The notes below the pieces were generated by a model. The model searched no databases. It had not been told where the DNA came from and saw only the letters and a program-made list of their open reading frames with translations. Both the position numbers and the translations under genes were made by a program. Positions 14,458-22,169 of a DNA stretch of 24,890 nucleotides are shown here, in pieces; the stretch's first letter is position 1, and each line of letters starts with the position of its first letter. The stretch comes from RGIG8700 sp964568815. GTDB lineage: Bacteria; Bacillota; Clostridia; RGIG6154. The stretch spans positions 1 through 24,890 of the forward strand of contig CAZMRY010000013.1 in NCBI GenBank assembly GCA_964568815.1. Direction: 5' to 3'.

Positions 14458-15804
14458 GTGGACTATAGAGAATATTTTGAAGGGTTAAAGGGTAAAAAGA
14501 TTACCGTTGCAGGTGCAGGTGTGAGTAATACACCTTTAATCAGGATGCTTGTTAAGTATGGTGCAATAGTTACAGTTTGTGACGGAAAAAAGAGTACGGA
14601 AGAACTTGAAAAGCAGTTTGAAGGTCTTAATCTTTCATATAAAACAGGAGAAAACTGGCTTGATGATATAGATGCAGACATTATTTTCAGAAGTCCCGGT
14701 ATAAGACCTGATTTAAAGGGCTTTAATGATGCTGTAAAAAAGGGTGTGTATCTCACCTCTGAAATGGAAGTGTTCTTTGACCTTTGCCCCTGTGATATTT
14801 TTGCAATAACAGGCAGTGACGGAAAGACCACAACCACAACACTTACCCATAAAATACTTGAGAATTCAGGATTTACAGTTCATCTTGGCGGAAACATAGG
14901 AAAACCTCTTTTGCCTGAAATAGATAAAATCGAAAAAGACCACAAGGTTGTTTTAGAGCTTTCAAGCTTTCAGCTTTTTACAATTAAGAAAAGCCCTAAA
15001 GTGGCAGTTATAACAAACCTTTCACCAAATCACCTTGACTGGCATAAAGACTATACAGAATATATTGATGCGAAGAAAAATATATTCACAGGCAAGGAAT
15101 GTGAAAAGCTTATAACAAATCTTGATAACAAAGATGCATATACTGCATCAAAGGATGCAGGAGCAGTTAAATATTTTTCAAGAAAAAACAAGGCTGATAT
15201 CTGCCTTGAGGGTGATTTTATAACAGTCTCAGGAGAAAAAGTTCTAAATATAAACGACATTCTTCTCCCTGGTGTTCATAACATTGAAAACTATATGGCG
15301 GCAATTGGTGCTGTATGGGGTGTTGCAACGGTTGAGGGCATTATAAAAACTGCAAAAACAGTTAAGGGAATTGAACACAGAATTGAGTTTGTAAGAGAAC
15401 TAAACGGAGTTAAGTATTATAACGATTCCATTGCATCAAGCCCCAACAGAACCATAACAGGGCTTAAATCCTTTGAAAAAAAGGTTATTTTAATTGCAGG
15501 TGGAAAAGATAAAAATATCCCATATGACGAAATGGGAGATGTGCTTCTAGAAAAGGTTAAAACTCTTGTTTTAACAGGTGCAACAGCACAGAAAATAAAG
15601 ATGGCGGCACTTAATTCAAAGCTTTACACAAAAGACTTTGAAATTATTGAATGTGATGATTTCAAAGATGCAGTAATATCTGCATCAAAGGTCGCAAAGT
15701 CGGGTGATGTGGTTATTTTAAGCCCTGCATCAACAAGCTTTGACAAGTTTAAAAATTTTGAAGAAAGAGGAAGAGTTTTCAAGGATATTGTTAACTCACT
15801 TTAA
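14458..15804 (+). CDS. murD: UDP-N-acetylmuramoylalanine--D-glutamate ligase
   Basis: Cytoplasmic ATP-dependent Mur ligase adding D-Glu to UDP-MurNAc-L-Ala in peptidoglycan precursor synthesis. Three domains are visible: an N-terminal Rossmann-like UDP-binding domain (VAGAGVSNTP about 17-26; FRSPGI 77-82), the central ATPase with P-loop GSDGKTTT (119-126), ELSSFQL (167-173) and NHLDWH (191-196) with the following AKKNIF holding the likely carbamylated Lys, and the C-terminal domain from about 300. The length of 448 is normal. The start must be the GTG at 14458, because a stop lies two codons upstream in frame; the ribosome binding site is weak. A 16-codon ORF (14438-14488) overlaps the start in another frame. 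It leads an operon with no other mur gene. Confidence 0.95.
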   Translation: MDYREYFEGLKGKKITVAGAGVSNTPLIRMLVKYGAIVTVCDGKKSTEELEKQFEGLNLSYKTGENWLDDIDADIIFRSPGIRPDLKGFNDAVKKGVYLTSEMEVFFDLCPCDIFAITGSDGKTTTTTLTHKILENSGFTVHLGGNIGKPLLPEIDKIEKDHKVVLELSSFQLFTIKKSPKVAVITNLSPNHLDWHKDYTEYIDAKKNIFTGKECEKLITNLDNKDAYTASKDAGAVKYFSRKNKADICLEGDFITVSGEKVLNINDILLPGVHNIENYMAAIGAVWGVATVEGIIKTAKTVKGIEHRIEFVRELNGVKYYNDSIASSPNRTITGLKSFEKKVILIAGGKDKNIPYDEMGDVLLEKVKTLVLTGATAQKIKMAALNSKLYTKDFEIIECDDFKDAVISASKVAKSGDVVILSPASTSFDKFKNFEERGRVFKDIVNSL

Positions 15805-15806
15805 AT

Positions 15807-16811
15807 ATGGATTTGACTTTACTGAAAGAGCTATGCTCTAAAAAAGGTGTTTCGGGTGATGAAAGAGAGATTGCGGAATTCGTTGCAATACTACTTGAGC
15901 CTTATGCAGATTATGTGAAAATCTCTCCTTTAAACAATGTGTACGCATTTAAAAAGGGAATGAGTGATAAAACTCTTGTCCTTGATGCACACATTGATAC
16001 AGTGGGGTTGATAGTTAAAGAAAAGCTTGAGAGAGGCTTCTTAAGCTTTGACACTGTTGGCGGTGTTGCAGGAAACATACTTCCTGCCAGTGAGGTTTTA
16101 ATCGGTGATGTTTTGGGAATAGTTTCATCAAAACCGCCTCATTTAATGAGCGAGGAAGAAAAGGAAAAAGCTTTCAGCATTAAAAATATGTATATTGACA
16201 CAGGGGATATGAGCGAAAGTATAAAAGTTGGCGATACTGCTCGTTTTTCAAACATTCCTGAAATTATGGGAGATTGTGTATCTGGCTCATATCTTGACGA
16301 CAGGGCTGGCGTCTGCGTTTTAATCGAGCTTTTTCGGGAGCTTGAAAACCTGCCCTTTAACCTCGCTGTGAGCTTTACAGCAGGAGAAGAAATGGGTTTT
16401 AAGGGTGCGAAGAACTTTAAATACGATGCAGATATGCTTATTGCGGTAGATGTTACCCATGGCGAAACCCCGGATGAAAAAAGGGATATGGTTTTTAAGT
16501 GCGGAAAAGGTACTGCAATAGGCGTTGGACCAAACATTCACCCATTTGTCTTTGAAAAGCTTAAAGAAACTTGTATAGAAAACAATCTTAATTATCAGAT
16601 TGAAGTATTAGAGGACTCAACAGGCACAAATGCATGGGCATATCAGACTTTGAACAGTTCAATTCCCTGCGGACTTTTGTCTTTTCCATTGAAATATATG
16701 CACACCCCTGTTGAAACAATGGCAGTCTCTGACTATGACAATTTAAAGGAAATATTAAAGGCATTTATTTTAAGCCTTGACGAATTTCCCCAAAATGAGG
16801 AGGTGCTTTAA
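15807..16811 (+). CDS. M42-family metallopeptidase, complete active site (M42a)
   Basis: A 334-residue cytoplasmic aminopeptidase of family M42, whose members form dodecameric tetrahedral (TET) shells that trim peptides. All expected metal ligands are present: H62 in AHIDTVG, D164/D165 in LDDRAG, E194-E195 (catalytic Glu and ligand) in GEEMG, D215 in VDVTHG and H299 in MHTPVE. It starts two bases after murD with no clear ribosome binding site, so it probably relies on ribosomes from murD. It is the first of three adjacent M42-type genes. Some M42 proteins have been called endoglucanases in databases; nothing here supports that. Confidence 0.93.
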   Translation: MDLTLLKELCSKKGVSGDEREIAEFVAILLEPYADYVKISPLNNVYAFKKGMSDKTLVLDAHIDTVGLIVKEKLERGFLSFDTVGGVAGNILPASEVLIGDVLGIVSSKPPHLMSEEEKEKAFSIKNMYIDTGDMSESIKVGDTARFSNIPEIMGDCVSGSYLDDRAGVCVLIELFRELENLPFNLAVSFTAGEEMGFKGAKNFKYDADMLIAVDVTHGETPDEKRDMVFKCGKGTAIGVGPNIHPFVFEKLKETCIENNLNYQIEVLEDSTGTNAWAYQTLNSSIPCGLLSFPLKYMHTPVETMAVSDYDNLKEILKAFILSLDEFPQNEEVL

Positions 16812-17803
16812 TGCTTTACAGATTAAGTGAAATAAACGGCACTTCAGGATGTGAACAGGATGTATGTCTTTTAATTGCAAGGGAAGCAAAAAAGTATGCA
16901 GACAAGGTCACAAAAGACAGTATGGGGAACATATATGCCTTTAAAAAAGGCACAGACTCCCAAAAAACAATAATGGTTTCTGCACACACAGACGAGGTCG
17001 GTATGATAATTTCGTCGGTAACTGATGATGGCTACCTGAAATTCAGAGTTGTGGGCGGAATAAATGAAAATGTTTTACTTGGTAAAAAAGTTGCCGTAGG
17101 AAAAAACAAGGTAAAGGGTGTAACAGGAATTAAAGCAATCCACCTTATGCCAAAAGATAAAAGAAACGAAAAACCCTCATATGAGGATATGTATATAGAC
17201 ATCGGTGTTTCATCAAAAGATGAGGCATTAAAGCTTGTAAACATCGGCGATTATGCACATTTCGACACAAAGGCATCTGCCTTTGGCAATGGCTATGAAA
17301 AGGGAAAGGCCTTTGACGACAGATGCGGATGCTGCATTCTTCTTGAGCTTATGAAAAACACCTATAAAAATGATGTGTATTTCTGTTTTGTGGTTCAGGA
17401 GGAAATTGGTGTAAGAGGAGCAACAGTTGCATCAAGAAAACTAAGTCCTGACGAGGCAATAACGATAGAATGTACAACCTGCCTTGATTTACCTGGTGTT
17501 GAAGAAAAAGACAGGTCAACCAAAGTCGGAGACGGAGCTGCAATAGCAATAGCAGACAGCGGTACCTATTACGATACAGAATTAAACAATGCACTTTTAG
17601 ATGCAGGAGAAAAAGTACAGCTCAAAAAAATAGCACTTGGGGGAACAGATGGCAGAGCCTTTCAGCTTAACAACATAAAGGCGGCGGCGGTTGCTGTTCC
17701 TGCAAGATATATCCATTCACCTGTTTCGGTTATAAGCAGAGAAGATGTAGAAAGTGTTATAAAATTATTGGAAAACTATCTGGAGGTAGAAAAAAATGCT
17801 TGA
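16811..17803 (+). CDS. M42-family metallopeptidase with Asp-to-Glu metal ligand (M42b)
   Basis: A 330-residue paralogue of the preceding gene. Ligands: H59 in AHTDEVG, D169/D170 in FDDRCG, E197-E198 in QEEIG, E220 in IECTT and H302 in IHSP. E220 replaces the Asp found at this place in M42a. In related co-catalytic zinc peptidases, Asp or Glu here often goes with aminopeptidase or carboxypeptidase activity respectively, so the two may differ in specificity (inference). It is Cys-rich around 168-175 (DRCGCC). A GAGGAGG site precedes the ATG, which shares one base with the previous stop. Both enzymes look active and could co-assemble. Confidence 0.92.
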   Translation: MLYRLSEINGTSGCEQDVCLLIAREAKKYADKVTKDSMGNIYAFKKGTDSQKTIMVSAHTDEVGMIISSVTDDGYLKFRVVGGINENVLLGKKVAVGKNKVKGVTGIKAIHLMPKDKRNEKPSYEDMYIDIGVSSKDEALKLVNIGDYAHFDTKASAFGNGYEKGKAFDDRCGCCILLELMKNTYKNDVYFCFVVQEEIGVRGATVASRKLSPDEAITIECTTCLDLPGVEEKDRSTKVGDGAAIAIADSGTYYDTELNNALLDAGEKVQLKKIALGGTDGRAFQLNNIKAAAVAVPARYIHSPVSVISREDVESVIKLLENYLEVEKNA

Positions 17804-18614
17804 TATGCTTTGTATGATAGATGCACCCTGCTCAATGGAAAAGTCAATGCTTAAGTTTATACAGACAAAGCTTGGTTGTGCAACTGAATATGACAGTGTG
17901 GGAAACCTTGTTGCACACAAAGAGGGTAAGGGCGAAAAAATTATGTTTTACACCTCTGTTGACGAAGATGCAGTAATTGTTATGACAAGGGATAAAAACA
18001 AGGTTAATTTTGCCCACAAGGGAACAAGAAGTCTTAAAAAAGGCGATACACTGTCTTTTGGAGGCTATCTTGGTGTTGCAGATGACGAAAAAAGCTGCAG
18101 AATGCTTAAAGAATATGAATTAAACACCGCAGATGTTGGTTGTATTCACGCTCCCTGCTACGAAGACGAAGGCATAATTCTTGCAAAAGAGGCGGCGTCA
18201 AAGCTTGCCATATCTGCAATGTGTGATGCAAGCAATTCCCAAAGCGAAAAGGATGCGTATTTTGTTTTCGGTGTTAAAAGCAAAATGAGAAACACAGGGC
18301 TTGTGGCGGCAATAGAAAAAATCAAGCCTGATAAGCTTGTTATTTTTGAAGAAACAGAAAAAGACAGCGAAAAGCTTTGCTTAAAATTAATCGCAAAGGG
18401 CTTTAATTCAAACAGAGAATTTGCTGAAAACCTTATTGACAAATATTCATTAGAGGTTATAATAAATTCAGAAGAAAATTCTGCAGGTGCATCAGCTGTC
18501 TGCGAAAATATGGCAGTAGTGGGCATACCTGTTGAAAATACAGAGTTTGCAAGACAAAAAGCAAACACAAAACTAAGAGAAGATATATTAAATTTAATCA
18601 AAGGAGAACTTTAA
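17796..18614 (+). CDS. M42-like pseudo-peptidase, active site lost (M42c)
   Basis: A 272-residue protein that is clearly an M42 paralogue but shorter and without the catalytic residues. It aligns with M42b along its length: CMIDAPCSMEKSML with SEINGTSGCEQDVC, EYDSVGNLVAHKEG with KDSMGNIYAFKKG, and DAYFVFGV with DVYFCFVV. Where M42b has AHTDE it has TSVDE (His to Ser54); FDDR becomes EAAS (133-136); QEEIG becomes KSKMR (161-165); the C-terminal IHSP is absent (ENTEF 248-252). About 60 residues of the usual apical and C-terminal region are missing. The frame is intact and starts eight bases inside M42b with GGAGG nine bases upstream, so it is a maintained gene, not debris. A structural or regulatory subunit of a mixed M42 shell is a reasonable guess. 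Confidence 0.85.
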   Translation: MLDMLCMIDAPCSMEKSMLKFIQTKLGCATEYDSVGNLVAHKEGKGEKIMFYTSVDEDAVIVMTRDKNKVNFAHKGTRSLKKGDTLSFGGYLGVADDEKSCRMLKEYELNTADVGCIHAPCYEDEGIILAKEAASKLAISAMCDASNSQSEKDAYFVFGVKSKMRNTGLVAAIEKIKPDKLVIFEETEKDSEKLCLKLIAKGFNSNREFAENLIDKYSLEVIINSEENSAGASAVCENMAVVGIPVENTEFARQKANTKLREDILNLIKGEL

Positions 18615-20824
18615 TGGTAGGATTAATTGACGAAAAAGTCGTACTTAAAAACGGAAAGCTTGAAAAAGGCAACGGCGACATTAAAAAAACTATGGCATAT
18701 AAAATCCTTGAGGCACACAATACCTCAGGGAATATGGACAAGCTTAAAATAAAGTTTGATGCAATGGCATCTCACGATATAACATATGTGGGAATTATAC
18801 AGACCGCAAGAGCAAGCGGACTTAAAAAATTCCCTATTCCTTATGTTCTTACAAACTGTCACAACAGTCTTTGTGCAGTTGGCGGAACAATTAACGAGGA
18901 CGACCATGTGTTTGGTTTATCAGCGGCAGAAAAATATGGCGGAATTTATGTGCCTGCACACCAGGCGGTTATCCATCAGTATATGAGAGAAGAAATGTCT
19001 GCCTGCGGTAAAATGATACTTGGCTCAGACAGCCATACAAGATATGGTGCACTTGGCACAATGGCAGTAGGCGAGGGCGGACCTGAGCTTGTAAAACAGC
19101 TCCTTTGTCAGACCTACGACATTGATATGCCAAATATTGTTGCTATATATTTAAAAGGAAATGTTAAGCCTTATGTTGGTCCTCAGGATGTTGCACTTGC
19201 AATTATCGGTGCAGTGTTTAAGAACGGTTTTGTTAAAAACTCAGTTATGGAATTTATAGGCGATGGCATACATAACCTTCCTATAGAGTTCAGAAACGGT
19301 ATTGATGTTATGACAACCGAAACAACCTGTCTTTCGTCTATATGGGAAACAGATAACGAGGTTAAGGAATATTTTGAAAATCACAACAGACCTGAGGCTT
19401 TCAAAGAGCTTAAATCAATTGACGGTGCAATGTATGACAGAGCAGTTATAGTAGATTTAGACAAAATTGAGCCTATGATTGCAATGCCATTCCACCCAAG
19501 CAATGTTTACACAATCGACGAGGTTGTTAAAAACCCATACGAAATTCTGAAAAAGGTTGAAGATGAAGCAAGAGAAAGCGGAATTGAAATCAAATTAACA
19601 GATAAAATCGTAGATGGTAAAATCAAGGTTGAACAGGGTATTATTGCAGGCTGTGCCGGCGGAACTTATGACAACCTTTGTGCGGCGGCTGATATTTTAA
19701 GAGACAGCTCAATCGGTAACGGTGAATTTACAATGAGCGTTTACCCTGCAAGCCAGCCTGTGTTTATTGAGCTTTCAAGAAAAGGCGTTATTGCAGATAT
19801 TATGCAGGCAGGAGCTGTTGTTAAAACTGCCTTTTGCGGACCTTGCTTCGGTGCAGGTGATGTTCCTGCAAACAACGGTCTTTCAATAAGACATTCCACA
19901 AGAAACTTCCCTAACCGTGAAGGCTCAAAGCCATCAGACGGTCAGATTGCATCTGTTGCACTCATGGATGCCCGTTCAATTGCGGCAACAGCTAAAAATG
20001 GCGGATTTTTAACATCTGCAAAAGAGGTTATGGAAAAAACCGAAAGATATGAGTTCAAGTATGACGATACTGTTTATAAAAACAGAGTATATAAAGGCTT
20101 TAACAAAGGCAAGGAAGATGCACCTTTAAAATATGGTCCGAACATTGCAGACTGGCCTGAAATGTCAGCTTTAACAGATGACCTTCTCTTAAAGGTTGCC
20201 TGTGTAATAGAAGACCCTGTTACAACAACAGACGAGCTTATTCCTTCAGGCGAAACATCTTCATACCGTTCAAATCCGTTAAAGCTTGCATCCTTTGCAC
20301 TTTCAAGAAAAGCACCTGACTATGTCTTAAAGGCAAGACAAATTCAGAAAGCAGAAAAAGCAAGAATAGCAGGAGAAAACATTTTTGATGCAGTTGAGGG
20401 TCTTAAGGAAGTATTTGATAAAGTATGCGAAATCAAAGCAGTTATGCCTGAAAATGTAGGAATAGGAAGCCTTGTTTATGCAATAAAACCCGGCGACGGT
20501 TCTGCAAGAGAACAGGCAGCCTCCTGTCAGAAGGTTTTGGGCGGATGGGCAAATATAGCGAAAGAATACGCAACAAAGAGATACCGCAGCAATCTTATAA
20601 ACTGGGGTATGCTCCCGCTTATTATGGATGAAGATGTATGCTTTGAAAAAGACGATTACATTTTTATTCCTGATATTAAAAAGGCAATAGAAAACAAACA
20701 GGAAAATATCAAGGCTTATGTAATAGGCAAAAACAAAGAGCTTGATTTAACCCTTTCAAACTTAACAGACGATGAAAGAGCAATAATTCTTTCAGGTTGT
20801 TTAATCAATTTTAATAAGAGGTAA
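18614..20824 (+). CDS. aconitase-family hydratase ([4Fe-4S])
   Basis: A 736-residue cytoplasmic hydro-lyase of the aconitase/isopropylmalate isomerase superfamily. The cluster ligands are C347 (AGCAGG) and C408/C411 (FCGPC). GSDSHT (137-142), RNFPNREGS (430-438), DGSAREQAA (628-636) and the swivelling-domain motif RYRSNLINWGMLPL (656-669) support a complete enzyme. It resembles the distinct clostridial/Aquifex-type putative aconitases usually named just hydratase rather than AcnA or AcnB, so citrate as substrate is likely but not certain. AAGGAG (18601-18606) precedes the ATG, which shares a base with the stop of the M42c gene. No citrate synthase or isocitrate dehydrogenase is near; its place in a peptidase operon is unexplained. 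Confidence 0.9.
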   Translation: MVGLIDEKVVLKNGKLEKGNGDIKKTMAYKILEAHNTSGNMDKLKIKFDAMASHDITYVGIIQTARASGLKKFPIPYVLTNCHNSLCAVGGTINEDDHVFGLSAAEKYGGIYVPAHQAVIHQYMREEMSACGKMILGSDSHTRYGALGTMAVGEGGPELVKQLLCQTYDIDMPNIVAIYLKGNVKPYVGPQDVALAIIGAVFKNGFVKNSVMEFIGDGIHNLPIEFRNGIDVMTTETTCLSSIWETDNEVKEYFENHNRPEAFKELKSIDGAMYDRAVIVDLDKIEPMIAMPFHPSNVYTIDEVVKNPYEILKKVEDEARESGIEIKLTDKIVDGKIKVEQGIIAGCAGGTYDNLCAAADILRDSSIGNGEFTMSVYPASQPVFIELSRKGVIADIMQAGAVVKTAFCGPCFGAGDVPANNGLSIRHSTRNFPNREGSKPSDGQIASVALMDARSIAATAKNGGFLTSAKEVMEKTERYEFKYDDTVYKNRVYKGFNKGKEDAPLKYGPNIADWPEMSALTDDLLLKVACVIEDPVTTTDELIPSGETSSYRSNPLKLASFALSRKAPDYVLKARQIQKAEKARIAGENIFDAVEGLKEVFDKVCEIKAVMPENVGIGSLVYAIKPGDGSAREQAASCQKVLGGWANIAKEYATKRYRSNLINWGMLPLIMDEDVCFEKDDYIFIPDIKKAIENKQENIKAYVIGKNKELDLTLSNLTDDERAIILSGCLINFNKR

Positions 20825-20830
20825 TAAATG

Positions 20831-20879
20831 CCTTCCCCTTGAGGGGAAGGGGGGGACCGCTTGCGGTGGATGAGGTGTA
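20831..20879 (+). repeat. R1 palindromic repeat, copy C, forming the recR leader
   Basis: CCTTCCCC-ttga-GGGGAAGG (20831-20850) and ACCGC-tt-GCGGT (20856-20867) hairpins, then TGAGGTGTA (20871-20879). It fills nearly all of the 57 bases between the hydratase stop and the recR start. Confidence 0.75.
20872..20877 (+). promoter_or_regulatory. recR: recR ribosome binding site supplied by repeat R1
   Basis: GAGGTG lies four bases before the recR ATG at 20882 and is the only Shine-Dalgarno-like sequence there. The same bases are part of the conserved TGAGGTGTA end of R1, also present at 248-256 and inverted at 24870-24878, so the ribosome binding site belongs to the repeat. Confidence 0.6.
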
Positions 20880-20881
20880 AT

Positions 20882-21481
20882 ATGAGCTACTATGCAGTAA
20901 CGGTAGAAAAATTAATAGACGAATTTAAAAAGATGCCCGGTGTTGGATATAAGTCTGCCCAGAGACTTGCCTTTTATGTTTTAGGACTTCCAAATGAAAA
21001 GGCGAAAAAGCTTGCAGATGTAATAATGGAGGCAAAGGAGAAAATAACCTATTGCACAATCTGCTGTAATTTGACAGACGAAAATCCCTGCAAAATCTGC
21101 ACAGATGTTAAAAGAGATAAGTCTACAATCTGCGTGGTTGAAAACCCATCTGATGTGGTGGCGCTTGAAAAAACAAGGGAATACAGAGGTCTCTACCATG
21201 TACTGCACGGCGTTATCTCACCAATGGATGGCATCAAGCCTGATGATATTAAAATAAAAGAATTAATACAAAGACTTGCAACTGATGAAGTAAAAGAAGT
21301 GATAATTGCCACAAACCCAAATGTAGAGGGTGAGGCAACGGCATCATACATTGCAAGACTTTTAACAGGCTTTGGTATAAAGGTAACAAGAATTGCAAAG
21401 GGAATTCCAATCGGCTCAGACATCGAATATGCCGACGAGATTACGCTCTTAAAAGCCCTTGAAAACAGAACTGAGATATAG
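20882..21481 (+). CDS. recR: recombination mediator RecR
   Basis: Cytoplasmic DNA-binding protein that, with RecO and RecF, helps load RecA on gapped DNA. All parts are present in 199 residues: a helix-hairpin-helix (FKKMPGVGYKSAQRLA, about 15-30), a four-Cys zinc finger (C58, C61, C70, C73), and a Toprim domain beginning at CVVENPSDVVALE (84-96) with NPNVEGEATA (145-154). The start at MSYYAVTVEKL is chosen by family length; an upstream ATG at 20861 would read through the repeat R1. In many Firmicutes recR follows dnaX and yaaK; that context is absent here. It is the last gene of the operon. Confidence 0.95.
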   Translation: MSYYAVTVEKLIDEFKKMPGVGYKSAQRLAFYVLGLPNEKAKKLADVIMEAKEKITYCTICCNLTDENPCKICTDVKRDKSTICVVENPSDVVALEKTREYRGLYHVLHGVISPMDGIKPDDIKIKELIQRLATDEVKEVIIATNPNVEGEATASYIARLLTGFGIKVTRIAKGIPIGSDIEYADEITLLKALENRTEI

Positions 21482-21493
21482 ACCCTTTTTTAT

Positions 21494-21536
21494 AAAAAGC
21501 GAAGACCGAAGGCGATGCCTTCGGTCTTGCTTTTTT
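21494..21536. terminator. strong terminator closing the murD-recR operon
   Basis: A perfect 12-bp stem (AAGACCGAAGGC 21502-21513; GCCTTCGGTCTT 21517-21528) with a GAT loop is followed by GC and six T; flanking AAAAAGC and GCTTTTT extend the stem past one bulged base, making it usable on both strands. Confidence 0.9.
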
Positions 21537-21662
21537 GGAGTGTTATAAATAGGATTTAGAGAGAGTTTCTTGTTCCTACATTTAGAATTTTAATATTTCA
21601 ATATGAAAAAGAAATGTTTTAACTGTGAAATTTTTATGAAATAACACAAAGCGGTCTTTTTA

Positions 21663-21872
21663 CAAGACAGGGGACGGTTCTGTGTCCTGAAAATTTAAAA
21701 ATATTGTGCGTTGTTTTNNNNNNNNNNNNNNNNNNNNNNNNNNNNNNNNNNNNNNNNNNNNNNNNNNNNNNNNNNNNNNNNNNNNNNNNNNNNNNNNNNN
21801 NNNNNNNNNNNNNNNNNCAAGACAGGGGACGGTTCTGTGTCCTGAAAATTTAAAAATATTGTGCGTTGTTTT
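21663..21872. other. assembly gap: 100 N flanked by the same 55 bp on both sides
   Basis: N run 21718-21817. Bases 21663-21717 equal bases 21818-21872 exactly. The 55 bp contain the string ACAGGGGACGGTTCTGTGTC, of a kind I associate with dispersed repeats in many bacterial genomes (recollection, not checked here). The stretch 21541-21662 before it is AT-rich with no gene or clear signal seen. Confidence 0.85.
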
Positions 21873-21873
21873 A

Positions 21874-22036
21874 ATGAAGTATTGCTGTGCAATATGAAGC
21901 ACAGGCAAAGCCTAGATGAAGCAGACTTGCTTTGCTCGTCTATGATGCGAAGCTTGCTTTAAAATGTGCGGAGCACGCATCATAGCGAAGCTACTTCATT
22001 TTGCGAAGCAATGCTTAATTTGCCAAAGGCAAGCTT
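21874..22036. repeat. mosaic of short hairpins joined by ATGAAGC/GCTTCAT
   Basis: Hairpins TATTGC-tgt-GCAATA (21880-21894), AGGC-aaa-GCCT (21903-21913), a large inverted pair ATGATGCG (21942-21949) with CGCATCAT (21977-21984), and TTGCC-aaa-GGCAA (22020-22032) alternate with ATGAAG, ATGAAGC and GCTTCAT linkers. It resembles 138-199 and has no coding potential. Confidence 0.55.
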
Positions 22037-22040
22037 CATT

Positions 22041-22064
22041 GGAAACAGGGTAGCCCCTGTTTCC
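22041..22064. repeat. perfect 10-bp hairpin upstream of the second SLH gene
   Basis: GGAAACAGGG (22041-22050) and CCCTGTTTCC (22055-22064) pair around TAGC. No T-tract follows, so a terminator role is not supported. Confidence 0.6.
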
Positions 22065-22097
22065 ATTATTTGTGGGTTGAAAGATTATGTGTTTTCC

Positions 22098-22126
22098 TTT
22101 ACAATCATAGCTGTGGTTGACATAAT
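22098..22126 (+). promoter_or_regulatory. sigma-A-like promoter of the second SLH gene
   Basis: TTTACA (22098-22103), a 17-base spacer and CATAAT (22121-22126) with TG one base upstream (extended -10). The start near 22133 gives a leader of about 37 bases carrying AAGGGG (22155-22160) nine bases before the ATG. Confidence 0.6.
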
Positions 22127-22169
22127 TAATGATTATGAAAACCAAAAAATATTTAAGGGGGACATATAA

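Noticed and set aside
22117..22122. Consensus TTGACA as -35 box for the second SLH gene
   Set aside because: No -10 box lies 16-18 bases downstream; the TTTACA/CATAAT pair just upstream fits better and contains these bases in its extended -10 region.
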